Part shown: piece after piece, positions 1 through 8,686 of the stretch
Layout of the letters: each line of letters starts with the position of its first letter
Position numbering within the stretch: the stretch's first letter is position 1
Assembly (NCBI RefSeq): GCF_000981035.1
Contig: NZ_LAYJ01000088.1
Coordinates: 95,107-159,106 of the forward strand
Reading direction: 5' to 3'
DNA: 64,000 nt
DNA from: Christensenella hongkongensis
GTDB taxonomy: Bacteria > Bacillota > Clostridia > Christensenellales > Christensenellaceae
Notes under the pieces: model-generated
Told to the model about the DNA's origin: nothing
Database searches by the model: none
What the model saw: the letters and a program-made list of their open reading frames with translations, nothing else
Program-made: the position numbers and the translations under genes

Positions 1-213
1 ATCAGGACGAAAGCTCGCGGTACCACCTGAATTCTTTCCTGCTATTTACCACAGAAAAGCACTCCTCCCCGCTGTAACGCGCGGGACGCGCGGCGTTTAG
101 CAAACACGTGATAATCCAAAATGGCGTTGCCGCGGGTCTTCCACCCTCTCCCGCTCGCTTCGTGGGCCACCATAAAGGACGTTTGTCGGTTCTGCGCCGA
201 TCTATTTCCAGTT
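1..213 (-). promoter_or_regulatory. T-box leader (tRNA-sensing attenuator) of a gene beyond the left edge
   Basis: Read on the minus strand, positions 30 to 1 carry the T-box core GGTGGTACCGCG followed by GAGCTTTCGTCC, which is the antiterminator sequence of tRNA-responsive T-box leaders. About 200 nt of structured leader precede it, with a GAGAGGGTGGAAGACC stretch near positions 115-145 that resembles the AG-bulge part of stem I. The terminator half and the controlled gene lie left of the window; an aminoacyl-tRNA synthetase or an amino-acid biosynthesis or transport gene is the usual client. I could not identify the specifier codon. The plus-strand open frame across 121-819 is spurious. Confidence 0.85.
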
Positions 214-219
214 TTTACC

Positions 220-248
220 ATTATATTGCATATAATCCGCTTTGTAAA
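220..248 (-). promoter_or_regulatory. Sigma-A type promoter of the T-box transcript
   Basis: On the minus strand TTTACA (243-248) and TATAAT (220-225) are separated by 17 bases. This places the transcript start near 213, just upstream of the T-box leader. Confidence 0.75.
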
Positions 249-282
249 GACTTTCAGGGCAGGTAAACAATTCCTTTTTCCC

Positions 283-1059
283 TCACCCGCGCTTCAGCGC
301 CGCCGAAATCCGCTTTGCCGCCTGTGCGAGCACCGCCTTAAACTGCTCCTGCCTCTCGGGCGGGCAGGGGCGCAGCGTCGTGACGCTGATTCCCGCTTCT
401 GCGATTCCCCCGGCGGAAAACACAGGGTATGCAATACAAAACATATCCTTATGATATTCCCCGTCGTCCACGGCATATCCCTGCTCCGCAACCGCGCCCA
501 GCTCTTCCAAAAGCCCCTCCTGCGTGCAGATTGTGGTATCCGTATACTTCACATAATCCAGTCTGGGCACAATACCCTGCTGCTCGCGCAAAGGGCGAAA
601 CGCCAGAATTGCTTTGCCGATCGCGCTCGCATGAAGGGATTTGCTGCTGCCGATCGGCGACAGGCCCTGCAGCGCCTTTGCGTTTCCATCAAGCCGGTAT
701 ACGTGCGTCATCTCCATGTGGTTGCTCGAAAGCATGCCAAGATTGATCGTTTCACACAGCTGTCCCGCGGCCCACTCCATATGTTCACGCGCTACGTTTA
801 CAAGGCTGTGATCTTTTGACATATGATAGGAAATCGAATAGAACTTCATGCCCAGGCGGTAAAGCCGCGTTTTGGGATCGTATTCAATATAATCCATATG
901 CAGCATCGTATTCAAGAGCCGGTGCACACGCGCCGTATCGAGTCCCAGCGCCTGTGCAATATCCTTCACGCGCGACCAGTCCTTCCCCGTCAGATAATCA
1001 ATGATTTCAAGCGCATGGTAAACCGACTGATTCAGCCCCGCTTTGTCCCTGCCTGTCAT
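283..1059 (-). CDS. IclR family transcriptional regulator
   Basis: This 258-residue protein has the IclR layout: an N-terminal winged helix-turn-helix (about residues 8-70, with the signature stretch KDIAQALGLDTARVHRLLNTM) followed by a GAF-like effector-binding domain of about 180 residues. I chose the ATG at 1059 because AGAGAGGG sits nine bases upstream; in-frame starts at 1083 (ATG) and 1095 (GTG) have weaker sites. It is divergent from the sugar-acid kinase/racemase operon, so it probably senses a metabolite of that pathway and controls the shared 1060-1221 region. The effector is unknown. Confidence 0.9.
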   Translation of the reverse strand: MTGRDKAGLNQSVYHALEIIDYLTGKDWSRVKDIAQALGLDTARVHRLLNTMLHMDYIEYDPKTRLYRLGMKFYSISYHMSKDHSLVNVAREHMEWAAGQLCETINLGMLSSNHMEMTHVYRLDGNAKALQGLSPIGSSKSLHASAIGKAILAFRPLREQQGIVPRLDYVKYTDTTICTQEGLLEELGAVAEQGYAVDDGEYHKDMFCIAYPVFSAGGIAEAGISVTTLRPCPPERQEQFKAVLAQAAKRISAALKRG

Positions 1060-1134
1060 TTGTGTCGTCCCTCTCTTTGCCATGTGTGCATTCACAGCCT
1101 CTTTTTTTCTCTATCATATCTGAAAAAAAACAAT

Positions 1135-1163
1135 TTGACAATCGCTTATTTAGGTTTTATCAT
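1135..1163 (+). promoter_or_regulatory. Promoter of the kinase-racemase operon
   Basis: TTGACA (1135-1140) and TATCAT (1158-1163) are spaced by 17 bases, about 60 bases before the kinase start. The AT-rich stretch 1164-1210 between the promoter and the ribosome binding site is a reasonable place for an IclR operator. Confidence 0.65.
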
Positions 1164-1221
1164 TAGAATTAATAATCATATTTTAAAACAAATGTTCAAA
1201 TATTGAAATTTAGAGGTCCTT

Positions 1222-2640
1222 ATGAAACCAGATTTTTGCAGTATCCCCCCACGCAAACCGGGCAGTGCCGATCTGGCGCTCGAAATTGCCCTGAGCCGCC
1301 AAAACAATAAAATTATCGTTTTGGACGACGATCCAACCGGCACGCAGACTGTGCACGATATTCCTGTTTTTACGAGCTATGACGAGCAGAGTGTGAAGGC
1401 CGGCATGCAGGCTGAACAAAATCTGTTTTTCCTGCTCACCAATTCACGCAGCTTTTCCGCGGATAAAACTGCGCGTGAGCACCGTAAAATTGCACAGAAC
1501 ATCTGTAGCGCCGCGCGCGCGGCGCGCACCGGTTTTTTGATCATCAGCCGTGGGGATTCCACCCTGCGCGGGCACTGGCCCCTTGAGACTGCCACGCTTA
1601 AAGCAGAGCTTGCCAAAAGCGGATATGCCGTGGACGGCGAAATCATCTGTCCTTTTTTTCCTGAAGGCGGGCGTGTTACAGCGGGCGATATCCACTATGT
1701 AAAGCAAGGGGACGATTATATTCCCGCAGGCGAAACGGAGTTTGCAAAGGATGCGACGTTTGGCTACCGTTCCTCCAATCTCAAGGATTGGATAGAGGAA
1801 AAAACGCAGGGCAAGATCCGCGCTGCGGATGTTTCCAGCGTGTCGCTTGAAGAGCTGCGCGGCAATCTTGACGCGGTGCAAAATAAACTTTTGAATTTAA
1901 ACGGCGGCGTCATGGTCGTCAATGCCGTGGAATATTCCGATCTTGAGGTTTTTGTGATCGCCCTGTGCGGAGCGCTCGGGCAGGGAAAACGCTTTTTGTT
2001 CCGAAGCGCCGCAGCGTTGCCACGCGTGCTGGGAGGCGTTAGCGCAAAGCCTTTTTTGCAGGGAGAAGAATTGCGCGGCGATTCCTCCCATGGCGGGCTT
2101 GTGATCGTCGGCTCCCATGTGGCGCGCTCGACACAGCAGCTAAATAACCTGCTTGAGCTCGACGGCCTGTGCCCGATAGAACTCGATACGGACCTCGCGC
2201 TCTCGCCCGGTCTTTTGGCTGCGGAAATCAGGCGGGCTTCCAGGGCAGCGGAAAAGGCAATCTTTTCCGGCGAGACCGTTGTGCTTTATACAAAGCGCAA
2301 ACTGCTCGATCCAATCGGAATGTCTCCTGAAGAAAAACTCGCGCTTTCCGTTCGTATCGCAAACGCAGTAACAGAAACCGTACGGCGCATCTCCGTACGG
2401 CCTTCCTTTATTATCGCAAAGGGCGGCATCACAAGCAGCGAGATCGCCACAAACGCACTCGGCGCAAAGCGCGCATGGGTTTTGGGACAGGCCGCGGCAG
2501 GCATCCCCGTATGGAAGCTCGGCCCGGAAAGCCGGTATTCAGGCCTGCCATATATCATCTTCCCCGGAAATGTAGGGGAACCGGATACGCTCAAAAACAT
2601 CGTTTCCGGGATCATGGAAACTCAAACAATACAAAAATAG
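1222..2640 (+). CDS. Four-carbon acid sugar kinase family protein (DUF1537)
   Basis: The 472-residue protein matches the DUF1537 (DtnK/OtnK/DenK-type) kinases, which phosphorylate four-carbon sugar acids such as threonate and erythronate with ATP. The N-terminal substrate domain starts with the hallmark DDDPTGTQTV (residues 35-44) and contains SRGDSTLRGHWP near 110. The C-terminal nucleotide domain carries AKGGITSSEIA near residue 400 and FPGNVGE near the end. Length is normal for the family. The ATG follows a GAGG site. The usual partners of threonate/erythronate catabolism, a PdxA2-type dehydrogenase and a class II aldolase, are not adjacent; a racemase-like protein follows 18 bases downstream instead. 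The substrate is therefore open. Confidence 0.9.
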   Translation: MKPDFCSIPPRKPGSADLALEIALSRQNNKIIVLDDDPTGTQTVHDIPVFTSYDEQSVKAGMQAEQNLFFLLTNSRSFSADKTAREHRKIAQNICSAARAARTGFLIISRGDSTLRGHWPLETATLKAELAKSGYAVDGEIICPFFPEGGRVTAGDIHYVKQGDDYIPAGETEFAKDATFGYRSSNLKDWIEEKTQGKIRAADVSSVSLEELRGNLDAVQNKLLNLNGGVMVVNAVEYSDLEVFVIALCGALGQGKRFLFRSAAALPRVLGGVSAKPFLQGEELRGDSSHGGLVIVGSHVARSTQQLNNLLELDGLCPIELDTDLALSPGLLAAEIRRASRAAEKAIFSGETVVLYTKRKLLDPIGMSPEEKLALSVRIANAVTETVRRISVRPSFIIAKGGITSSEIATNALGAKRAWVLGQAAAGIPVWKLGPESRYSGLPYIIFPGNVGEPDTLKNIVSGIMETQTIQK

Positions 2641-2658
2641 TAAACGGGAGACAAATCA

Positions 2659-3318
2659 ATGGGCAAATCAATCGCAATCGTTCAAACGAGCGCCGTTTCT
2701 TCAACGGAGCTTTCCGCGCTGTGCAAGGAAATCATTCCAGACGTCAAGGTCTGGGAGATCATCGACAACAGCCTGATCGCCGAGGTCAACGCAAACGGAG
2801 GCGTTACAAAGGCAGTGCGGCGCAGGCTGCTTTCCTATTATGAAAACGCGCAGTCGCTTGGCGTGGACGCAATCTTAAACCAATGCTCGTCAGTAAGCGA
2901 GGTCGCAGAGGATTTCAAAAAGCTGATCGACATCCCTATTGTAAAAATCGACGAAGCAATGGCGCGCGAAGCGGTACGACTGGGTAAAAAAATCGGCGTA
3001 ATCGCCACGGTGGAAACCACTCTGGGCCCCAGCTGCGGCCTCATCGAAAATGCGGCAAAGCAAGCCGGTAAGGAAATCGAGATCGTCCGTTACCTCGTGG
3101 AGGGCGCGATGATGATACTCATCGAGCAGGGCGATAAGGAGCGCCACAACGCAATGGTGCTCGGGGAAGTGGAACGCGCCGCACGCGAATGCGACGTCGT
3201 TGTTTTGGCGCAGGGCAGCATGACCGTCCTTTTGCCGCTTCTTACCCATATTAAAACGCCCGTACTTTCAAGCCCCCGTATGGGTATCGAATACCTTAAA
3301 GAAGTCCTTGGAGAATAA
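2659..3318 (+). CDS. Aspartate/glutamate racemase superfamily protein
   Basis: This 219-residue protein has the Asp/Glu/hydantoin racemase fold. The first catalytic position is kept (NQCSSVS, Cys76). The second half has VVVLAQGSMTVLLP, where classical two-base racemases carry the second cysteine; here Ser187 is in that region. GPSC (Cys126) is another cysteine but not in the expected motif. It is co-transcribed with the DUF1537 kinase (18-base gap) and ends at a bidirectional terminator. Members lacking the second cysteine may be isomerases, decarboxylases or lyases rather than racemases, so I name only the superfamily. Confidence 0.8.
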   Translation: MGKSIAIVQTSAVSSTELSALCKEIIPDVKVWEIIDNSLIAEVNANGGVTKAVRRRLLSYYENAQSLGVDAILNQCSSVSEVAEDFKKLIDIPIVKIDEAMAREAVRLGKKIGVIATVETTLGPSCGLIENAAKQAGKEIEIVRYLVEGAMMILIEQGDKERHNAMVLGEVERAARECDVVVLAQGSMTVLLPLLTHIKTPVLSSPRMGIEYLKEVLGE

Positions 3319-3347
3319 CCGTTCTCCGGTTGCCGGACAAAAGAGCA

Positions 3348-3376
3348 AAAAAGCCGGACGTTTTGTCCGGCTTTTT
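3348..3376. terminator. Bidirectional terminator
   Basis: A perfect hairpin with 12-base arms (AAAAAGCCGGAC against GTCCGGCTTTTT, five-base loop) lies between two convergent genes. The A and T runs let it work on both strands. Confidence 0.85.
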
Positions 3377-3942
3377 CAATGCTTCTTTTTTCGCAGCTTC
3401 AGTTCCATATTCCGCTTTTTTGCCATGTCCTCAAACAGCCTGACTGCAACGGCCGCGTTCTCCTTTACGGTGTTGCCCGGCTTTTCTTCCTGTTTCAACT
3501 GCGCCATCAGTTCCCTGACGTCTTGCAATTCCAATAAATTGACCGCAAGGCAAAAGAAACTTTTTTTGCGTCCGTCGTTATACTGTTCCAGCAGTTCCTC
3601 CAGAATCGCGACTTTCTCATCGAGCTCCGCCTGATACGCACTGAGCCCGCTTTTCCTGATTCTCTCAAAATTTTCCCGCATATTCCGGTGCGTGATAAAC
3701 GAGTCGCTATCCTGCGCGCCGTCAAATTTCCCACACGGGTATTCCCTGCAAAGGTAGCAATATTCGATTCCGCCGTTCCGCTTATTGCAGCTGAGCACCC
3801 CGCAGGAGGGACGCTTTGCAAAAAAATCTTCCCCGCCGCAGCCCGGGCAGCGCGACGCGCCGTCCGTATGAAAACGCGGGCAAAGGCCGCAATTCAGCCC
3901 ACACGCCGATAATCGTGGATATGCTCTTTTACCGCCCTGCAT
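3376..3942 (-). CDS. DUF3795 cysteine-rich protein
   Basis: The 188-residue protein begins with a cysteine-rich domain typical of DUF3795: CGLNCGLC (Cys14, 18, 21), CPGC (32, 35), then Cys47, 52, 62, 65 and 70, ten cysteines in 57 residues. This suggests binding of zinc or an iron-sulfur cluster. The C-terminal half is helical and charged, ending in a KLRKKKH tail. It starts 57 bases after the rarA stop and probably shares its transcript. No biochemical function is known to me for the family. Confidence 0.8.
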   Translation of the reverse strand: MQGGKRAYPRLSACGLNCGLCPRFHTDGASRCPGCGGEDFFAKRPSCGVLSCNKRNGGIEYCYLCREYPCGKFDGAQDSDSFITHRNMRENFERIRKSGLSAYQAELDEKVAILEELLEQYNDGRKKSFFCLAVNLLELQDVRELMAQLKQEEKPGNTVKENAAVAVRLFEDMAKKRNMELKLRKKKH

Positions 3943-3999
3943 ACTTTCAGTTCCCTTCGCATTGTTTTTATTTGTACCAAATAAAATTTTGCTGTCGTT

Positions 4000-5316
4000 T
4001 TATTCCGGCTTTTTTTCCTTGCCTGTAAACCGCCGGTACTCATGTACCTTCTGTTCATAGCCCTGCATGGAGGGCTTGTAGAATACCGTTCCTTTGAGCT
4101 CGTCCGGCAGATATTGCTGCTGCACATAATGCCTTGGATAATCGTGGGCGTATTTATATTGTTTGCCCTTTTGCTCGTGCTTTGCCTTTTCAAAGTTTGT
4201 ATCCTGCAAATGAGCGGGCACATTCTGCCGCTTTACCTCTCTGGCTGCACGCGCAGCGGAATCCACCGCGAGCAGCACGCTGTTGCTCTTTGGCGACTCG
4301 CACAGGTAGATGATCGCCTGGGCGATATTGAGCCGCGCTTCCGGCATTCCGTTGAAGTCAAGCGCCTGCATGGCAGCGACGCACTGGTTCAGGACGCTTG
4401 GGTTGGCAAGCCCCACATCTTCGGAGGCATGCGCGATCATACGGCGCACAGGCACACGCGGATCCACGCCCGCGTAAATCATGCGTGCAAACCAAAACAG
4501 CGCCGCGTCGCTGTCGCTGCCGCGCAGCGATTTACAAAATGCGGACAGCATATCGTAATATTCGTTGTCGTCCATACGCACCGCGCGCTGCTGGATCGAC
4601 TGTTCTGCGATTTCAAGCGTGATATGCACCTTTCCCTTTTTATCCGGCTTTGTGGTTAGCACCGCAAGCTCGAGCGCGTTAAGCGCGCTCCTGATATCGC
4701 CGTTCGAAACCGAAGCCCAATGCTCTACCGCATCCTCGTCAAGCGTAAGGTCCATATTGCCAAAGCCATTTTCCTGATCCTCCGCCGCACGGTATACGGC
4801 TTTTTTTACATCCTCCTCCGTCAGCCCGTAAAACTCAAACAAGCGGCAGCGCGAAACGATAGCGCTTGTCATTGCAGCCATGGGGTTTTCGGTGGTGGAA
4901 CCAATCAGCTTGATAACACCGCTTTCCATTGCAGGCAATACGCTGTCTGACTGCGATTTGGACCAGCGGTGGCACTCGTCGAGCAGCAAAAAGCTTTCCC
5001 TGCCGTACATCTTGAGGTTGCTTTCCGCCTCGTCGATTACCTCGCGCACGTCCTTTACGCCGCTCGTTACAGCGTTCAGCTTATAAAAATCGCTGCCCGT
5101 GGTCTGTGCGATGATCGCGGCAAGCGTGCTTTTTCCGCAGCCCGGCGGGCCCCAGAAAATACACGAGCCAAGCTTATCCGCCTCGATCGCCCGGCGCAGC
5201 AGAGTGTTTTTCCCCACGATATGTTCCTGCCCCAAAAATTCATCCAGCGTCTTTGGACGCATCCTGTCTGCAAGGGGCGCATTTTTCTTTAAGTTTCCAG
5301 AAAACAAATCTTCCAT
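4000..5316 (-). CDS. rarA: RarA/MgsA-type AAA+ ATPase (replication-associated recombination protein A)
   Basis: RarA acts at stalled replication forks and is related to the clamp-loader ATPases. The 438-residue protein shows RPKTLDEFLGQEHIVG at the N-terminus, Walker A GPPGCGKST (56-64), Walker B FLLLDECHRW near 110, a sensor-1 STTENP and a C-terminal tetramerisation region with the family motif DYPRHYVQQQYLPDEL. Length is normal. It stands upstream of DUF3795 on the minus strand and is divergent from serC. Confidence 0.95.
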   Translation of the reverse strand: MEDLFSGNLKKNAPLADRMRPKTLDEFLGQEHIVGKNTLLRRAIEADKLGSCIFWGPPGCGKSTLAAIIAQTTGSDFYKLNAVTSGVKDVREVIDEAESNLKMYGRESFLLLDECHRWSKSQSDSVLPAMESGVIKLIGSTTENPMAAMTSAIVSRCRLFEFYGLTEEDVKKAVYRAAEDQENGFGNMDLTLDEDAVEHWASVSNGDIRSALNALELAVLTTKPDKKGKVHITLEIAEQSIQQRAVRMDDNEYYDMLSAFCKSLRGSDSDAALFWFARMIYAGVDPRVPVRRMIAHASEDVGLANPSVLNQCVAAMQALDFNGMPEARLNIAQAIIYLCESPKSNSVLLAVDSAARAAREVKRQNVPAHLQDTNFEKAKHEQKGKQYKYAHDYPRHYVQQQYLPDELKGTVFYKPSMQGYEQKVHEYRRFTGKEKKPE

Positions 5317-5431
5317 GGATTTCCTCTTTTTCGATCATATAGTTTCTACTATATTATATACCATTCCCGTTACAAAAGCAGTCAATTCAGGCTTAATTTT
5401 AATCCGATCTTTCGATCCGGTGTGAATTTTA

Positions 5432-5460
5432 TTGAAAACAAAGCCTTTCCGTATTATAAT
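5432..5460 (+). promoter_or_regulatory. serC-serA promoter
   Basis: TTGAAA (5432-5437) and TATAAT (5455-5460) are separated by 17 bases. The leader to the serC start is only about 33 bases, so no riboswitch fits here. Confidence 0.75.
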
Positions 5461-5499
5461 TGTATCTGTATTTACATACATTTTAGGAGGATTCGACCA

Positions 5500-6582
5500 A
5501 TGGAAAGAGTGTATAATTTTTCGGCGGGCCCTGCGTGCCTGCCAATCGAGGTTTTAAAGCAAGCCCAGGACGATTTCATTTCGTATGGCAACAGCGGTAT
5601 GAACGTCATGGAGATGAGCCACCGTTCCAAAGAGTATCAGGACATTATCGATACGGCGGAGGCTGATCTGCGTGATCTGATGAATATTCCGGACAATTAC
5701 AGCGTGCTGTTTCTTCAGGGCGGCGCTTCTTTGCAGTTTGCAATGGTTCCTTTGAACCTGATGACAAAATATAAAAAAGCGCATTTTGTCAAAACAGGGC
5801 AGTGGGCAAAAAAGGCCATCGAACAGGCCAAAAAGTTTGGCGAGGCAAATGTTGTGGCGTCTTCTGAAGATAAAACGTTCTCGTACATTCCGCAGCTTAA
5901 TGCCGATATGTTCACACCGGACGCAGACTATGTGCATATCACATCCAATAATACCATTTATGGAACCAGGTTCACAAAGCTTCCCCCTGTGGGAGACCTT
6001 CCGCTCGTTTCCGATATGTCCTCCTGTATTCTTTCCGAAGAAATCAACGTTGCGGATTATGCCCTGATTTATGCGGGCGCACAGAAAAACATCGGCCCTG
6101 CTGGCGTTACGATCGTCATTATCCGCAACGACCTCATTGGCCATGCGCCGGACAGCGTGCCTACAATGCTTAATTATAAGACCTATGCGGATAACGGCTC
6201 TATGTTCAACACGCCTCCGACCTATGCGATTTATATTGCAGGCCTTGTGTTCAAGCATTTAAAGAAGCTTGGCGGCGTGGGTGAAATGGAAAAAATCAAC
6301 AAGGAAAAGGCTGCCATGCTTTATGAATTTATTGATAATTCGCCACTGTTCCAGGCAACGGTAGAACCAAAATACCGTTCGCTGATGAACGTACCGTTTA
6401 TTACGGGCAGCGAGGAGCTCGACAAGGAGTTTGTGGCGGGCGCCAAAAAAGCGGGCCTTGTCAATCTCAAGGGCCACCGCAGCGTAGGCGGTATGCGCGC
6501 CAGCATCTACAACGCAATGCCTGAGAGCGGCGTGCGTGAGCTGATCGCCTATATGGCTAAATTCGAAGCGGAGCATAAATAA
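5500..6582 (+). CDS. serC: Phosphoserine aminotransferase
   Basis: SerC converts 3-phosphohydroxypyruvate and glutamate to phosphoserine and 2-oxoglutarate using PLP. I start it at the ATG at 5500, with TAGGAGG eight bases upstream, giving 360 residues, the normal length; the frame stays open 78 bases further upstream but without a site. The start YNFSAGPACLP is a SerC signature, and the PLP lysine is in AGAQKNIGPAG (Lys196). The gene is followed after ten bases by serA, so the first two steps of serine synthesis are made from one message. A serB-type phosphatase is not seen in the window. Confidence 0.97.
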   Translation: MERVYNFSAGPACLPIEVLKQAQDDFISYGNSGMNVMEMSHRSKEYQDIIDTAEADLRDLMNIPDNYSVLFLQGGASLQFAMVPLNLMTKYKKAHFVKTGQWAKKAIEQAKKFGEANVVASSEDKTFSYIPQLNADMFTPDADYVHITSNNTIYGTRFTKLPPVGDLPLVSDMSSCILSEEINVADYALIYAGAQKNIGPAGVTIVIIRNDLIGHAPDSVPTMLNYKTYADNGSMFNTPPTYAIYIAGLVFKHLKKLGGVGEMEKINKEKAAMLYEFIDNSPLFQATVEPKYRSLMNVPFITGSEELDKEFVAGAKKAGLVNLKGHRSVGGMRASIYNAMPESGVRELIAYMAKFEAEHK

Positions 6583-6592
6583 GGAGTTTATT

Positions 6593-7762
6593 ATGGTTAA
6601 TATTAAAAAGCTGAATAAAATATCGCCTGTGATCTATGACTTCCTCCCCAAGGAAAAATACAACGTATCTTCCCATTTGGAGGATAGTGAGAGCGACGCG
6701 TTCATTGTGCGCAGCGCAGATTGCCACGGCATGGAATTTACGGAAGACGTCCTCGCGATTGCACGCGCGGGAGCAGGCACCAACAATATCCCGATCGATA
6801 AATGCACCGATCAGGGCATCGTTGTATTTAATACGCCGGGCGCAAACGCCAACGGGGTAAAGGAGCTTGTGCTTGGCTGCATGATCGCCGCGTCGCGCAA
6901 CCTTCCTGAGGCATACGACTGGGTAAAAACGCTCAGCGGACAGGGAGACGAGGTTCCGAAGCTTGTGGAAAAGGGCAAAGGGCAGTTCGTCGGCGGCGAG
7001 CTCAAGGGCAAGACGCTTGGCGTCATCGGCCTTGGGGCCATCGGCATCATGGTTGCCAACGCCGCTTCTGCGATTGGCATGAATGTGATCGGCTACGATC
7101 CGTTCCTTTCCGTAGATAAAGCATGGACGATTTCCATGTATACGCATAAGGCTGAAAAGCTTGATGAGCTTTTGGAAAAATCCGATTTCATTACACTGCA
7201 TATTCCGCAAAATGATAAGACCAAAGGATTTTTGAGCACGCCCGAGTTCTCTAAAATGAAGGACGGCGTGATCATCCTCAATTTTGCGCGCGGCGGGCTC
7301 GTCAAAACAACTTCCCTGTTTGACGCAATCGAAAGCGGAAAGGTTAAAAAATATGTGACCGATTTCCCGGATGCGGATACGCTTTGCCATCCGAACGTGC
7401 TGGCGATCCCGCACCTTGGAGCGTCTACACCCGAAAGTGAGGAAAACTGCGCGGTTATGGCTGCACAGCAACTGCGTGATTTTATCGAGACAGGATCGAT
7501 TGTCAATTCCGTTAATATGCCGGAATGTATTATCCCGCCGTCCGATACGGTGCGCCTGACCATCCTGCATAAAAATTCGCCGAATATGGTAGGGCAGATT
7601 ACCAATAAAATTGCAAGCTACGAGCTTAATATTGCGGACATGGCAAATAAATCACGCGGGGATATCGCTTACACTGTTATGAACCTTGACCATGAAATTT
7701 CCGCCGACGCGATCGCGGAGCTGTCTCAAATTGAAGGCGTGATCAAAGTTCGCGTGCTGTAG
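6593..7762 (+). CDS. serA: D-3-phosphoglycerate dehydrogenase
   Basis: This enzyme oxidises 3-phosphoglycerate with NAD, the committed step of serine synthesis. The 389-residue protein has the NAD-binding GLGAIG (146-151), the catalytic Arg in FARGG (about 233) and the catalytic His in AIPHLGAS (274). The usual acidic TEP motif between them reads VTDFPDAD here, so Asp would replace the customary Glu. A C-terminal ACT domain (from about 318) suggests serine feedback. It is the compact two-domain-plus-ACT form rather than the longer Bacillus form. Confidence 0.95.
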   Translation: MVNIKKLNKISPVIYDFLPKEKYNVSSHLEDSESDAFIVRSADCHGMEFTEDVLAIARAGAGTNNIPIDKCTDQGIVVFNTPGANANGVKELVLGCMIAASRNLPEAYDWVKTLSGQGDEVPKLVEKGKGQFVGGELKGKTLGVIGLGAIGIMVANAASAIGMNVIGYDPFLSVDKAWTISMYTHKAEKLDELLEKSDFITLHIPQNDKTKGFLSTPEFSKMKDGVIILNFARGGLVKTTSLFDAIESGKVKKYVTDFPDADTLCHPNVLAIPHLGASTPESEENCAVMAAQQLRDFIETGSIVNSVNMPECIIPPSDTVRLTILHKNSPNMVGQITNKIASYELNIADMANKSRGDIAYTVMNLDHEISADAIAELSQIEGVIKVRVL

Positions 7763-7776
7763 ACCGGGTATCGCTT

Positions 7777-7986
7777 ATGACAGATAAAAAATGGGGTATT
7801 ATCCTCATCATCACCAGTATTGTCCTTGTCACCGCGATTTCGCTGTTGTTCTTCACAGTGAAGGCGCCGGATATGCCGGAAGGTACCAAGTGGGGCTTTC
7901 GTATCTTTGCAATCGCGGCATGTGCCGCACAATTTATTGTATTCATGATGTTTGCAAAGTCCTATAAAAAGAATAAAAAGTGGTAA
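7777..7986 (+). CDS. Small two-helix membrane protein
   Basis: The 69-residue protein has two predicted membrane helices (about residues 7-28 and 43-60) and a lysine-rich tail KSYKKNKKW. It begins 14 bases after serA and ends directly before a terminator, so it belongs to the serine operon transcript. I recognise no family. Confidence 0.6.
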   Translation: MTDKKWGIILIITSIVLVTAISLLFFTVKAPDMPEGTKWGFRIFAIAACAAQFIVFMMFAKSYKKNKKW

Positions 7987-7991
7987 TCAAA

Positions 7992-8018
7992 AACGCGGAT
8001 GAAATCATCCGCGTTTTT
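7992..8018. terminator. Bidirectional terminator
   Basis: The hairpin AACGCGGATGA/TCATCCGCGTT is followed by T6 on the plus strand and TTTTTG on the minus strand. It separates the convergent serine operon and the DUF308-PBP operon. Confidence 0.85.
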
Positions 8019-8052
8019 TGTAATATAAAAGGCAAAACCCTCTTCCCGCCGT

Positions 8053-8679
8053 TTATTCGCCATCCTTTTTATCATCCTCGTGGAGTTTTTCCTCGAAACG
8101 GTAAAAATCCGCGTTTTCCTCCGCGGCAATCTCTTCATCGGTGAGGGGCCTCCTGTTTGCAACGAACATATCGCTTAAAATAACCAGCCCGTAAATGATG
8201 GAAAATACTGCGATCAGTATGCCGATCGTATTCATCGCGATAATCCACTGCAACACCACCAGAAGAACGCCGCCAATGATGGAAATTACGCCGATTCCAA
8301 CGTTTCTTTTCCATCCCTGCTTTGCATTCTTTTTTGCGTCGGCGCCTTCCATAATGCGCATCACGCCCAAAAGCACCAGCCAGATTGCCACAAGTACCGG
8401 CAGGAAAAGTACAATCGCTTTATCAAATACTAAAATCAAAATTCCAAGCAGGATATTCACGATTGCAATCAGCGCGTCAATCGACAGAAAGGCCTTTCGC
8501 GAGCTTCCCAAAAAGCGAAAGACAAGCTGCAATGCTCCAGCGGCTACCAGCGCTACCGCCGCTACCCTGACTGCCACAACCACCGTAATAACCGGTGCGG
8601 CGAGCATCAGGCACCCAACTGCCAGCAAAAGAATGCCCAGTATGATCTTCACGATCCGATCCAGCTTATTCGTCTTCAT
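8053..8679 (-). CDS. DUF308/HdeD-like membrane protein
   Basis: From the ATG at 8679 (GAGG five bases upstream) the protein has 208 residues. It consists of about six membrane helices arranged as repeated pairs with small residues, as in the DUF308/HdeD family, and an acidic cytoplasmic tail of about 40 residues rich in Glu and Asp. It starts eight bases after the penicillin-binding protein stop, so the two are co-transcribed. The longer frame reaching 8757 lies inside the upstream gene and is not the likely start. Its function is unknown; E. coli HdeD is linked to acid stress. Confidence 0.8.
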   Translation of the reverse strand: MKTNKLDRIVKIILGILLLAVGCLMLAAPVITVVVAVRVAAVALVAAGALQLVFRFLGSSRKAFLSIDALIAIVNILLGILILVFDKAIVLFLPVLVAIWLVLLGVMRIMEGADAKKNAKQGWKRNVGIGVISIIGGVLLVVLQWIIAMNTIGILIAVFSIIYGLVILSDMFVANRRPLTDEEIAAEENADFYRFEEKLHEDDKKDGE

Positions 8680-8686
8680 CATTTCC

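Noticed and set aside
121-819. 232-residue plus-strand open frame
   Set aside because: It lies over the T-box leader and antisense to the IclR gene, with no family pattern and no ribosome site.
5554-6258. Minus-strand frame within serC
   Set aside because: Antisense shadow of a clearly conserved gene.
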